A stretch of 64,000 nt of DNA from [Clostridium] viride DSM 6836 (GCA_000620945.1 JHZO01000004.1:1-64000), one strand, 5' to 3'; positions 16,237 to 23,476 are shown, numbered from the stretch's first letter. The notes: a model not told the origin generated them from the letters alone. Program-made: numbers and translations.

Positions 16237-16344
16237 CATTTCACCTCACAATAAAGAAAGTAAGAAGCGCGCAAGCATTTGCCTACACGCCTCAAATAAT
16301 TGGCTGTCACTTTAAGAGGCCAACTCTCTGGACGTGCCCTGTGA

Positions 16345-16890
16345 TTATTCGCCCCTGATAGCCTCAGGGAGCACTTGCTCAAAGTATTCATCTGTGCCCA
16401 TGATATCGAAATACTCTGGACGCTGGATCACGCTTCTAGCGTAGGTAATGAGTGATTCTGCGGCCTCAGCCTTCTCCTCAGCACTATAGAACCGGTGTGC
16501 CAAAACCAAACTATTCTCACTCGCATAGCGATGCACCAATCTTTCCATGGTGCGATTGCCTGTACAGCGTTCTAGCATGGCGTTCAGGTCAGCGCTGGTT
16601 AGTCCGAAGTTAGCATTCAGCAGATTTGCATCCGGGGTTAGCTTAGATCCATCCAGCATGTGTGCAGCAAAAACAGATTCCTTGTACTGTTCCACACGCT
16701 GCGTAACGGCGCGCAGGGCTTCCCGGTGAATGGTGGACATATCTGCTTGGAGCTGTGCTTGAACCTCGGAAAAGCGTGCAGCACTCCAATTCTCACGCTC
16801 TTTTTCATGCTCCTGAATTCTTTGTTCCTTTGCTTGGATTTTGTCCACAGTGTCAGTGGTGATTTTTCTAATGTCTGCAATTAAGCTCAT
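16345..16890 (-). CDS. Phage-like helical protein, possibly scaffold-type
   Basis: A 181-residue, highly charged protein. The first half (IQAKEQRIQEHEKERENWSA and beyond) should form a coiled coil; the C-terminal half is helical, with FYSAEEKAEAAESL. It is first in the packaging operon, just upstream of terS, behind a structured leader. No firm family; a scaffold-like or capsid-size-redirecting role would fit the position but is unproven. GGGAG precedes the ATG. Confidence 0.6.
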   Translation of the reverse strand: MSLIADIRKITTDTVDKIQAKEQRIQEHEKERENWSAARFSEVQAQLQADMSTIHREALRAVTQRVEQYKESVFAAHMLDGSKLTPDANLLNANFGLTSADLNAMLERCTGNRTMERLVHRYASENSLVLAHRFYSAEEKAEAAESLITYARSVIQRPEYFDIMGTDEYFEQVLPEAIRGE

Positions 16891-16934
16891 AGGAGTCTCC
16901 CTTTCTGTTTAAGTTCTCCTTTCATACCCTAGGG

Positions 16935-16971
16935 CTCCTGGCGTGGATGAAAGGAGAACCCACGCCAGGAG
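16935..16971. other. Perfect 12-bp hairpin in the packaging-operon leader
   Basis: CTCCTGGCGTGG (16935-16946) and CCACGCCAGGAG (16960-16971) enclose a 13-base loop. It lies between the leader terminator and the start codon at 16890. On the minus strand no T run follows, so it is probably an mRNA structure or a protein-binding palindrome. Confidence 0.7.
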
Positions 16972-17021
16972 AAAATAAAAAAGGGCATGAGACCGGCTAT
17001 TAAAACCGATTCCCATGCCCT
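16972..17021 (-). terminator. Leader terminator/attenuator of the packaging operon
   Basis: On the minus strand AGGGCATG (17021-17014) pairs with CATGCCCT (16989-16982), followed by TTTTTATTTT. It contains an inner stem, CGG/CCG. It lies downstream of the promoter at 17087-17115, so it can stop that promoter's own transcript before the gene at 16890, and also stops read-through from the replication operon. Confidence 0.75.
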
Positions 17022-17064
17022 GATAAATTCAAGAGGCTTCCCCGCATTGCGGAGGGTACTAAAA

Positions 17065-17072
17065 CATGCCCT
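17065..17072 (-). promoter_or_regulatory. Second AGGGCATG copy (possible competitor strand)
   Basis: An exact extra copy of the terminator's 5' strand near the transcript start. It could pair with the same CATGCCCT and so reshape the leader. Between the two copies is a small hairpin, CCTCCGC with GCGGGG. Confidence 0.5.
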
Positions 17073-17086
17073 ATTTACTTATGTCC

Positions 17087-17115
17087 ATTATACCAAAAAT
17101 AAGGGGAATATGCAA
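17087..17115 (-). promoter_or_regulatory. Promoter of the packaging operon
   Basis: Minus strand: TTGCAT (17115-17110), 17-base spacer, TATAAT (17092-17087). The transcript would begin near 17080 and read through the leader into 16890-15001. Confidence 0.75.
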
Positions 17116-17132
17116 GAGTTATCCCTTGTGTA

Positions 17133-17315
17133 TCAATGCTTTGGGCAATTCTTAGGTGTTTTTTTAATCTCAATATAAGCTCTGTATATCCCCGTTTTAG
17201 GATCTAACTTAGAGGGATGATGTTTCACTTCTGGATAGCTGCGGATGATTCTGTCTATTTCACGGTATGCGGCATCCTGACTTTCATCGGTATAAGATAT
17301 TTTAAATTTAAGCAA
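17133..17315 (-). CDS. Small phage-like hypothetical protein
   Basis: A 60-residue protein beginning (M)LKFKISYTDESQDAAYREID, probably an alpha-beta fold; no family recognised. The start is TTG at 17315, nine bases after AAGGAGG and overlapping the stop of the upstream gene by eight bases. In-frame ATG codons further upstream have no site. Last gene of the replication operon. Confidence 0.6.
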   Translation of the reverse strand: MLKFKISYTDESQDAAYREIDRIIRSYPEVKHHPSKLDPKTGIYRAYIEIKKTPKNCPKH

Positions 17316-17547
17316 GATTACGTTCCTCCTTTTTCCCATCATCAAGCATTTCATCGATACAAAGTCGCAATTCATCATTTAGGGCGTTTAAGTATATTCT
17401 AGTTCCGAATAACGCGTCAGTATATGTTTCAGCGGTGAAACTTCCGTTTAACATGGCCTCATGTACCGCGTCGACTAGGTCAATCGCACATTTCATGCGG
17501 AACTGGATATCGTCTAAATCAGCGAGACCTTTGGAAACTTTAACCAT
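17308..17547 (-). CDS. Small helical hypothetical protein
   Basis: A 79-residue acidic, helical protein (for example DLDDIQFRMKCAIDLVDAV) with no recognised domain. AAAGGAA precedes the ATG. It overlaps both neighbours by a few bases, so it is translated as part of the replication operon. Confidence 0.6.
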   Translation of the reverse strand: MVKVSKGLADLDDIQFRMKCAIDLVDAVHEAMLNGSFTAETYTDALFGTRIYLNALNDELRLCIDEMLDDGKKEERNLA

Positions 17548-17665
17548 GTCTTGACATTCCTTTCATGTCCCTGATAAAATAGGGGTGTTCTTTGGTTAGC
17601 CTTCCGGCTAGCTTGCCGTCATCAGTGTTCGCAGCACTGGTGGCGGCTTTTTCTATTTTACTCAT
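17540..17665 (-). CDS. 41-residue hypothetical protein in the replication operon
   Basis: Starts MSKIEKAATSAANTDDGK. The ATG overlaps the stop of the DnaC-like gene (ATGA) and has AAGGGGG upstream. The stop codon overlaps the next start by a few bases. Tight overlaps on both sides and a good ribosome binding site support it as a real gene despite its size. Function unknown. Confidence 0.65.
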   Translation of the reverse strand: MSKIEKAATSAANTDDGKLAGRLTKEHPYFIRDMKGMSRHG

Positions 17666-18522
17666 GGTAAGCCCCCTTTCATGAGTAATTCTTGCGCTTT
17701 AGCTTTTCTGATGGAAGCATTGCCAGCCCTTCGGCTTTCTCCAACCATTTTAATGGGGATAGGGCACAGCTCTAGTACTCGGTCATAGATACGTGCATAC
17801 TGCATTGTGCTCGGGTTTTTCAATTCCTCATTGGTCAAGTTTGTTGTCACGATTAAGGGAAGCTCTGCTCTTGCCCGGGCATCTATCACGCTAAATACTT
17901 GTTCGGCAGCATAAGAGCTGTCACGTTCAACGCCTAGATCGTCAATGACAAGTAACTGATAGGTGTTCAGATGGTCTATGTACTCCTGCCGCTCTCTGGC
18001 GTTTTGCAAGATGTTCAGGAGCCGTGGGAAGTTGGTCACTACGGCAGGGACGCAACGATCTAACAGAGCGTTTACGATGGAGCAAGCATAAAAGCTTTTC
18101 CCCGTGCCAACAGAGCCATGAAATAGAATCCCCATGTTATCAGCTTTCATTTCATCCCATTGCTCCACATAGCGAAGGCAAACGTCAGAGAGCTTTTCAT
18201 TTCTCCGATCATCCTTATCAAAGGTGAAGCCTTTATAGGCCCGGTCTGTGATATGGTACTTGTCATGATGCTCCTGCATCTGGCACCGAAATTGCTCTCT
18301 TTCTACTCTCAGATCTTCTTTGTGAGCCTTCTCCTTGCCACATCGGCATAAGACAGGAACAAGCCTAGAATAGTGTCCGTCACATGGCATGGAGAACTCT
18401 TGAAGCTTCTGCTTTGGCGTGTGGCACTTTCCGCACATTCGAATTCCGTCTTTCTCATAATCGTCAGGCGCGGAGTTATCCATGTTTGCTAGACGGTCAA
18501 TCAAACCCTGCAAAGAAATCAT
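17662..18522 (-). CDS. DnaC-like helicase loader ATPase
   Basis: AAA+ ATPase that would load the host replicative helicase onto the island origin. From the chosen start it has 286 residues: a possible zinc knuckle (C30, C33, C59, C61), Walker A GSVGTGKS (136-143), Walker B LLVIDDLG (190-197) and a VTTNLT sensor strand, as in phage DnaC/DnaI-type loaders. The open frame runs to 18558. I prefer ATG 18522 or TTG 18513 (GAGG eight bases before it) because the frame overlaps the upstream gene; the exact start is unsure. Confidence 0.82.
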   Translation of the reverse strand: MISLQGLIDRLANMDNSAPDDYEKDGIRMCGKCHTPKQKLQEFSMPCDGHYSRLVPVLCRCGKEKAHKEDLRVEREQFRCQMQEHHDKYHITDRAYKGFTFDKDDRRNEKLSDVCLRYVEQWDEMKADNMGILFHGSVGTGKSFYACSIVNALLDRCVPAVVTNFPRLLNILQNARERQEYIDHLNTYQLLVIDDLGVERDSSYAAEQVFSVIDARARAELPLIVTTNLTNEELKNPSTMQYARIYDRVLELCPIPIKMVGESRRAGNASIRKAKAQELLMKGGLP

Positions 18523-19201
18523 CCTCACTTTCATAATCGGCATCGGTTTTGATAGCATCCCGGCTATTTGTTTTTCGCTGTTCCTCGTTTCGCTTCTCCC
18601 ATGTCCGCACAGAGGCTTTCCAGTCTTTCATTTTTTCTTTTCCTATCTTCCAGCCTTTTGATGCGTAGAAGTCTACGAAGTATTGAGGATCTATCTTGTT
18701 ACCTCGTTCAACACAATACGCTTTGACTTCATCAACAGTTGGAGGAATGAAACGAGAAGAATTAGAGTGAGAGGGCGGCTTGTCCGCATTATTCTCTTTC
18801 TCTGTGACAGTAACAGTTTCATTTACAATATCAGTAACATTAACAGTTACAGTATCAGTTACAGTAACATTAACAGCTTCGTTTGCTTCTTTTTGCTTTG
18901 ATGTTTCAAGCAAATTAAGCATTTGCTTCGTTTGCTTCCTTTTCTGCCCGCTGACGGCACCACCTTTTTTGCCAGCCTCTGCTCTGACACGGCGGGTCTC
19001 CTCCCACTTTTCCTTATCCCTGTCAAGCTGGGAAGAGATAAAAGAGAAGGCCATACTTGTTACAGCATCCATCAATGGCTTTTCATCACCTTGCACATGT
19101 GAAAATATTGCTGTCAGCAAAATTCCACGTTGTTTTAGGGTCAAGCGTTCTATGTGATTACAATAGTCTAAGTACAGAACAAAGCTATTTCGTTCATTCA
19201 A
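18497..19201 (-). CDS. Phage-type replication initiator / replisome organizer
   Basis: A 234-residue protein. Its N-terminal part (NSFVLYLDYCNHIERLT...GILLTAIFSHVQG) matches the phage replication organizer type often annotated DUF6291. A variable linker rich in Val-Thr repeats (about residues 110-140) follows, then a C-terminal domain with VDEVKAYCVERG and FVDFYASKGWKIG, common in replication initiators. The start is TTG at 19201, overlapping the previous stop as TTGA. The DnaC-like gene follows with overlap, giving an initiator-loader pair. The linker DNA carries direct repeats that may be origin iterons. Confidence 0.78.
   Translation of the reverse strand: MNERNSFVLYLDYCNHIERLTLKQRGILLTAIFSHVQGDEKPLMDAVTSMAFSFISSQLDRDKEKWEETRRVRAEAGKKGGAVSGQKRKQTKQMLNLLETSKQKEANEAVNVTVTDTVTVNVTDIVNETVTVTEKENNADKPPSHSNSSRFIPPTVDEVKAYCVERGNKIDPQYFVDFYASKGWKIGKEKMKDWKASVRTWEKRNEEQRKTNSRDAIKTDADYESEDDFFAGFD
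18805..18876. repeat. Iteron-like repeats inside the initiator gene
   Basis: CAGTAACATTAACAG occurs exactly at 18832-18846 and 18862-18876, 30 bases apart. Shorter copies (CAGTAACAG at 18808, AACAGTTACAG between) fill the region. Phage initiators often bind such repeats within their own gene, so this may be the island origin; it may equally be only a low-complexity linker. Confidence 0.45.
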
Positions 19202-19458
19202 CCGACACCACCACCACAAAACAGCTTGTCCAGATAAGCAAGCAGATCGTCACGTCGGAAGAACCACGCTTGCCCTTGTTTTACGCCTGGCAATGTTCCT
19301 GCTCGTGCAAGCTTATTGACTTGCTCCGGATTCATCCTAAGCAGTAAGCCAGCTTCGGCATTGTTGCACAGGAAGGGGAGTTCTTTGGGGTCGTGGATTA
19401 CTATCCGGGGCTTATTGGGTCTCACTGGTCGTTTCATGATTGGATAAGCTGGACGCAT
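19198..19458 (-). CDS. Excisionase-like HTH protein
   Basis: An 86-residue DNA-binding protein. The segment EAGLLLRMNPEQVNKLARAG, followed by LPGVKQGQAWFFRRDDLLAYLD, is the winged-helix HTH_17/MerR-type fold of excisionases and small phage activators. It is the first gene of the replication operon, and its start lies ten bases from the arm repeats and 70 bases from the right att site, a typical excisionase position. No clear ribosome binding site; ATG 19437 is an alternative start. Confidence 0.7.
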   Translation of the reverse strand: MRPAYPIMKRPVRPNKPRIVIHDPKELPFLCNNAEAGLLLRMNPEQVNKLARAGTLPGVKQGQAWFFRRDDLLAYLDKLFCGGGVG

Positions 19459-19468
19459 ATTTAGGGCA

Positions 19469-19489
19469 TGTCAGTCAAGTGTCAGTCAA
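19469..19489. repeat. Tandem arm-type repeats, island right end
   Basis: TGTCAGTCAA at 19469-19478 and 19480-19489, the same decamer as at 8439-8460 and in the same orientation, about 40 bases inside the right att core. Confidence 0.7.
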
Positions 19490-19527
19490 AAACGCTGGAA
19501 ATAATTGATATACAACGACTTTGAACA

Positions 19528-19580
19528 GCCTTTTAAGCAGGGTGTCCGGAGTTCGAATCTCCGATGGGTCACCATACAAA
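19528..19580. other. Right attachment site (attR), tRNA-Lys 3' fragment
   Basis: A 53-base copy of 8289-8341 with one change (T19565), which alters the acceptor stem. There is no 5' tRNA half, so it is not a functional tRNA. A terminator related to that of tRNA-Lys follows. Confidence 0.85.
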
Positions 19581-19616
19581 ACCCTTGAAGCTCAATGCTT
19601 TGAGGGTTTTTTATTT
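19580..19616 (+). terminator. Terminator copied with the attR fragment
   Basis: AAACCCTTGAAGC and GCTTTGAGGGTTT form a stem with a short loop, followed by TTTATTTT. Confidence 0.65.
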
Positions 19617-20046
19617 TCTTTTGTCAGGAAAAAGCAAGTGAAATTAAGTTAGAATACGCATGAATTTTTGAAACATGCAGGTCAAGATGCAGGTCAAGGC
19701 TAATTAATAATTATAGTACGAGTGTTTTGTTTTCATTTAATTGCGCAACTAAACGGTAGGCCCTTCTGTAAGCCTATACGAATGAATTGAGTATCGGCTT
19801 TTCTTCTGCTGCCTACGGCCTGTTTTTTAAAAGAATACCTCATAATTTACATTTTGGGCAATAATGCTATCTTGCTCTATTCTCTCAAATTAATTTTCAA
19901 ATTTATTAAACATCATAATCTCATCTGCCGAAATATGATTGCTTACGAGTCGGTGCCATTTTACTACTTCCAAACTTAATGGTAGCATTTGAATCGCTGA
20001 GGATTATCTATAATTATAAGTGGGAATTTGAATTGGAGAAAACAAA
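19581..20046. other. Gene-free left end of the second element
   Basis: About 466 bases with no credible gene. It holds a terminator and the arm repeats at 19675; the rest is AT-rich and unassigned. Confidence 0.6.
19675..19698. repeat. Tandem arm-type repeats, second element
   Basis: Two exact copies of ATGCAGGTCAAG in tandem, 95 bases after the attR core: the same spacing as at the left end of the main island. Identical to the motif at 9358. Confidence 0.65.
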
Positions 20047-20526
20047 ATGAGTTACATAATTAGACGAGCCACTATGGAAGACGAAGAAGATATGGTGAAA
20101 TTATCTAGATTAGTTGCAGATAACTACACACGTTCTTACCTTGGGGATCAAATTGTTGACTGGTATATAGATAGTTGCAATTGCGATGAGGATATAAGAA
20201 AAGGAATTAAAGATTCCACTTTGCTTTTGCTTGATGAAAAAATCGTTGGAATTATGATTTGGAACGAAAATCAATTGCATGGTTTTATGATTGATATTTG
20301 TTACCACGGAACAGGTGCAGCACAATACTTTTGCAATCAAATAATTCCGGAAAAGCTAACTCTATATAATGAGCTACATTTGGAATGCTTTGATAAAAAT
20401 CACAGAGGAATTGCTTTTTACAAAAAGACCGGTTGGACTGAATGTGGGAAAATTAAAGATGAGATGATAAATGGACACAGGATCTTATTTAAACTGACAA
20501 AAAGAGCAAGACTTTGTGTGACCTAA
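20047..20526 (+). CDS. GNAT-family N-acetyltransferase
   Basis: A 159-residue protein with GNAT layout: N-terminal IIRRATMEDEEDM, central strand IVGIMIWNE, and a C-terminal NHRGIAFYKKTGW motif typical of the final helix-strand. The acetyl-CoA loop is poorly conserved, so activity and substrate are uncertain. GGAG lies nine bases before the ATG. AT-rich accessory gene in the second element. Confidence 0.75.
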   Translation: MSYIIRRATMEDEEDMVKLSRLVADNYTRSYLGDQIVDWYIDSCNCDEDIRKGIKDSTLLLLDEKIVGIMIWNENQLHGFMIDICYHGTGAAQYFCNQIIPEKLTLYNELHLECFDKNHRGIAFYKKTGWTECGKIKDEMINGHRILFKLTKRARLCVT

Positions 20527-20717
20527 GCTTTTTAAAGTCATGTATGAGTAATAGAACTCATACATGACTTGTTCCGTTATGAGTGATAAAATGGAGTTAC
20601 TAAAGGGTGGTTTATTCTCTCTACCCCTGGTTTACTTGGTTTATAAACTGATATCTACTGATAGATGGTTGTTTGTTTTCGGCGTTAGGCCTATTCTAAT
20701 TTAGGAGGTGTTGAATT

Positions 20718-21482
20718 ATGCAAGCAATAAGCAATGAAGAATTTGGTCAATTTTTAACCAAACGTAGAAAAGAGAAAGGATTAACGCAAAAACAACTTGC
20801 AGAACAATTATATCTTTCGGACAAGGCGGTAAGCAAATGGGAGCGAGGCTTAAGCTTTCCTGATATCTCCTTATTGATACCCTTGGCAAAAATACTTGAA
20901 GTAACAACAACTGAATTGCTATGTGGAAAGAGAATGGATTCCAGTATGCCTTTTACCGCTCAAGAGGTTGAGACATTGATGAAAAAAACAATCAGTTTAT
21001 CCAAAGAGGATAGAGAAAGAATTCGTTATGCCAGGCAAAGAAGGAAACTTATATTTTTTTCGTGTGTTTTGATTTTGTGTTTTGAAACTATTATGATGTT
21101 CTTATTAGGCCATACAAAGGTAGACCTTTTTAATAATATAGGGGTGGTTGTAGTACTGATGTTCATTTTTGGAACATACTTTACGTTTTTTGCTAAGGAA
21201 ACTTTACCGGCTTACTATGACGAGAATAAGATTAGTTTTTATAGTGATGGTATCTTTAGAATAAATGTAGCAGGGGTGAGATTTAATAATAGCAATTGGA
21301 GTCATATTTTAGAGGTAGTGCATCTATCTGCTTCCGGTATTATGGTTGCATTTCCATTGCTATATTTTTTAATTTCATATTTAAATCCTATACTTTGGGA
21401 GAATGGAAAACTCGTATTTACATTTTGCGCTGTATTTTTATTGTTTATCCCGCTGTACATTGCAGGAAAGAAGTATGAATAA
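20718..21482 (+). CDS. Membrane-bound XRE-family regulator
   Basis: A 254-residue protein. Residues 5-65 form a Cro/CI-type HTH (FLTKRRKEKGLTQKQLAEQL, then SDKAVSKWERG). After a linker come about four transmembrane helices, a common clostridial architecture thought to link membrane state to transcription. AGGAGG precedes the ATG. Followed by a strong terminator. Confidence 0.82.
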   Translation: MQAISNEEFGQFLTKRRKEKGLTQKQLAEQLYLSDKAVSKWERGLSFPDISLLIPLAKILEVTTTELLCGKRMDSSMPFTAQEVETLMKKTISLSKEDRERIRYARQRRKLIFFSCVLILCFETIMMFLLGHTKVDLFNNIGVVVVLMFIFGTYFTFFAKETLPAYYDENKISFYSDGIFRINVAGVRFNNSNWSHILEVVHLSASGIMVAFPLLYFLISYLNPILWENGKLVFTFCAVFLLFIPLYIAGKKYE

Positions 21483-21560
21483 AGATAAGCAAATTAGGGC
21501 TGGTGATCATTCAGATATAGCCTAAATCTAATGATGTCTGAATACAACGCTCACAAGCGA

Positions 21561-21594
21561 AAACCCTGTAATCATCTTGATTACAGGGTTTTTA
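21561..21594. terminator. Terminator after the XRE regulator
   Basis: AAACCCTGTAATCA pairs perfectly with TGATTACAGGGTTT, then TTT. It has an A-rich 5' side and may also serve the convergent sigma-like gene. Confidence 0.85.
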
Positions 21595-21653
21595 AACATT
21601 ATTAGAGATTTGCACATTAGGATTTTTTATTAGGCTTTATAGGATCTCTAATA

Positions 21654-22391
21654 TCAGCTATCTCTACGCCCCCCCTTTAGCCTCTCCCTCAGCAATACAA
21701 TTTCCTCCACAGCAGAACTATGCCTATTCTGAAACCTAGCCACGCCCACGCTCATGTAGTACGGCGTTCTTTCCTCAATGAATTGCCGTAGCTCTTTGCT
21801 GATCTTAGGATTCCTGAGTTTACGGAGTCCTTGCTCCTCCTTTTGTCGCACTACATTTGTGGCAATACCGTCCTGCTCTGCAATTTGTTTCAACGTTTTC
21901 TTTTGGTAGTATCTGCGTTCTATCGTGTTGGATTGCTCCCAGGGGAGTGTGGCAAGAGCCTTGTCCAGTTCAGCACGTAGCTGCTCAAGCCATATCCTCT
22001 CTTCCGTGGCCTGATACTGCTCTGTAGGGTCTGGTATGATATCGGCTAAGGTTCCGTCCTCATCATTCTGTAAGGGAGCGTCTAGGCTCTTGGCTCTATG
22101 TATAGCATCCGTCTGATAGCCTGCCGCCGCTCTGAATGCGTTCTTAAGGTGGAACGAGAGCCAGCCAATGAAGGACATGCCCTTTTCGGGTGAATAGCTC
22201 TGGACCGCATCCACAAGGGCAAGGAAGCCAGATTGATACAAATCCTCAACAGATATACCGCCATAGCCATTAAGCTGTCTGGCGCGGATTCCTGCTTGCT
22301 GAGATACAAACTTCTCAACCTGCTCCCATAACACTGGGAGCAGGTTTTCATTTCCGCTCTGGATAGCCTCCACAAGCTCCTCATTAGTCAT
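21654..22391 (-). CDS. Phage-type sigma-70-like regulator, second copy
   Basis: A 245-residue near-duplicate of the protein at 15001-15723: same region 2 and region 4 segments, with differences concentrated in the inter-domain part and the last 30 residues. GGGAGG precedes the ATG. It follows the second terS, so the two-gene module is duplicated as a unit. Confidence 0.75.
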   Translation of the reverse strand: MTNEELVEAIQSGNENLLPVLWEQVEKFVSQQAGIRARQLNGYGGISVEDLYQSGFLALVDAVQSYSPEKGMSFIGWLSFHLKNAFRAAAGYQTDAIHRAKSLDAPLQNDEDGTLADIIPDPTEQYQATEERIWLEQLRAELDKALATLPWEQSNTIERRYYQKKTLKQIAEQDGIATNVVRQKEEQGLRKLRNPKISKELRQFIEERTPYYMSVGVARFQNRHSSAVEEIVLLRERLKGGRRDS

Positions 22392-22416
22392 GGCACAGTT
22401 CCTCCCTTACTTGGAC

Positions 22417-22905
22417 TTAAATATCATCAATAATCTGCACCCCTAAGGAGGCTGTCACATTCACATTGGAAGTGAACATGCCGAAGTGCTTTCCAAGTAG
22501 CTCCAAGGCCTTGAGCTTGTCACACATGCGAATCTCTCGCTCAATGCCTTCTCCATTAGGAGTCTGTATTACTCTCACCTTCAGGGCTGCTATAGCGGCG
22601 GTATCGTCTCGGGAAGCTTCTGGGCGGATGGTAACGGTATCAAAGTCAATCACATCCTCTGGATTAACAAAAGCTACTCTTGCCAATTCACGGATAACAA
22701 TCTCTTGGTTAACTCCTGTTCGCTTAGAGAGATCTGCCATGGCTTTATCTAAATACGCGCGTACATCAGGTTTTCTCAAGTTCTCTTCTCCAATGCTATA
22801 AGCTGTCTTTGAGCTATACCCTGCACGAATGGCAGCTTGTGTGGCATTAAGATCAATCAGGTATTCATCTACAAAGCGTTTTTGCTTTTGAGTAAGTTTA
22901 GCCAT
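22417..22905 (-). CDS. terS: Phage terminase small subunit, second copy
   Basis: A 162-residue protein starting MAKLTQKQKRFVDEYL, differing from the 15748-16236 product at only a few residues. The frame is open to 22953, but the ATG at 22905 matches the start of the other copy. It lies just downstream of a truncated capsid gene. Confidence 0.88.
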   Translation of the reverse strand: MAKLTQKQKRFVDEYLIDLNATQAAIRAGYSSKTAYSIGEENLRKPDVRAYLDKAMADLSKRTGVNQEIVIRELARVAFVNPEDVIDFDTVTIRPEASRDDTAAIAALKVRVIQTPNGEGIEREIRMCDKLKALELLGKHFGMFTSNVNVTASLGVQIIDDI

Positions 22906-22969
22906 AATCTCAACTCGCTGTAAGACAAGGAGCGTGCAAGCATTTGCCCACACGCTCCCCTTAGTTTAC

Positions 22970-23434
22970 TCAGGTAGCGGAAACTGCCTGATAATAGATA
23001 GCCTTTGCCTTGTTGTCCAAGACGAAAGCGTCATAGCAAATACGTCCTTCTACCAGAGAGCCGGAAATGCCGGGTGGATTCTCGTGGACGGTGTAGTCCT
23101 CAAGCTTTGTGGGGGCTACCGTGGCGCAGGGATGGGCAATCATAAAACCGAAGTTGGTGGGCAGACGGTTGGCGGGGATCTTCTGCACGTTCATGCCGTC
23201 CAGCATAGCAATAACACCCTGGAGCCGAAGCTCATTGCCAATGTCAGTCTCCATAACGATATCCTTACACTTCTTCATAGTGGCATATATGGTAGGAGTG
23301 ACAACCAGCACACGGCCTGTCTCGGGGACTTCTGCATTGTCCATCAGCTCACCAGCGGCCAGAATCTCGGTGTAGATGTTGGTTTCATTCAGGGCCTTAG
23401 CGGTGGGCTTGTGGCCTGCCTTAGCGCACATCAC
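22970..23434 (-). pseudogene. Truncated phage major capsid protein
   Basis: About 155 residues resembling the C-terminal half of a phage coat protein: a strand VLVVTPTIYATMKK, then IANxLP-type NRLPTNFGFMIAHP, TKLEDYTVHENPPGISG and GRICYDAFVLDNKAKAIYY. The N-terminal half is missing: upstream the sequence passes directly into the terminator of the SH3-like gene, so a deletion joined the two. The nominal start is a GTG without ribosome binding site. The family call (HK97/P22-like coat) is by pattern only. Confidence 0.65.
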
Positions 23435-23443
23435 GCCGTAAGT

Positions 23444-23476
23444 ATAAAGACAGAGGAAGGATTACTCCAACCTCTG
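23444..23476 (-). terminator. Terminator of the SH3-like gene (repeated module)
   Basis: Minus strand CAGAGG...CCTCTG followed by TCTTTAT, in a block similar to 10039-10112. Confidence 0.6.

Larger units (their letters stand above)
8340..19580. mobile_element. Integrase-less phage-satellite-like island in tRNA-Lys
   Basis: About 11.2 kb bounded by the tRNA-Lys att duplication, with matching 12-bp-type arm repeats just inside both ends. Minus-strand genes give an HTH/excisionase-like protein, replication initiator, DnaC-type loader, small proteins, small terminase subunit and sigma-like regulator. Plus-strand genes are cargo: a membrane protein, two small membrane proteins and a metallophosphoesterase-STAND protein. 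No integrase, large terminase, portal, capsid or tail gene is visible. This composition resembles phage-inducible islands that rely on a helper phage. An internal tRNA-Gly-like scar at 9217-9244 suggests the island is composite. Confidence 0.75.

Noticed and set aside
18805-18876. CRISPR-like array
   Set aside because: The repeats are short, irregular and lie within a coding frame with no constant spacer length; no cas genes are in the window.
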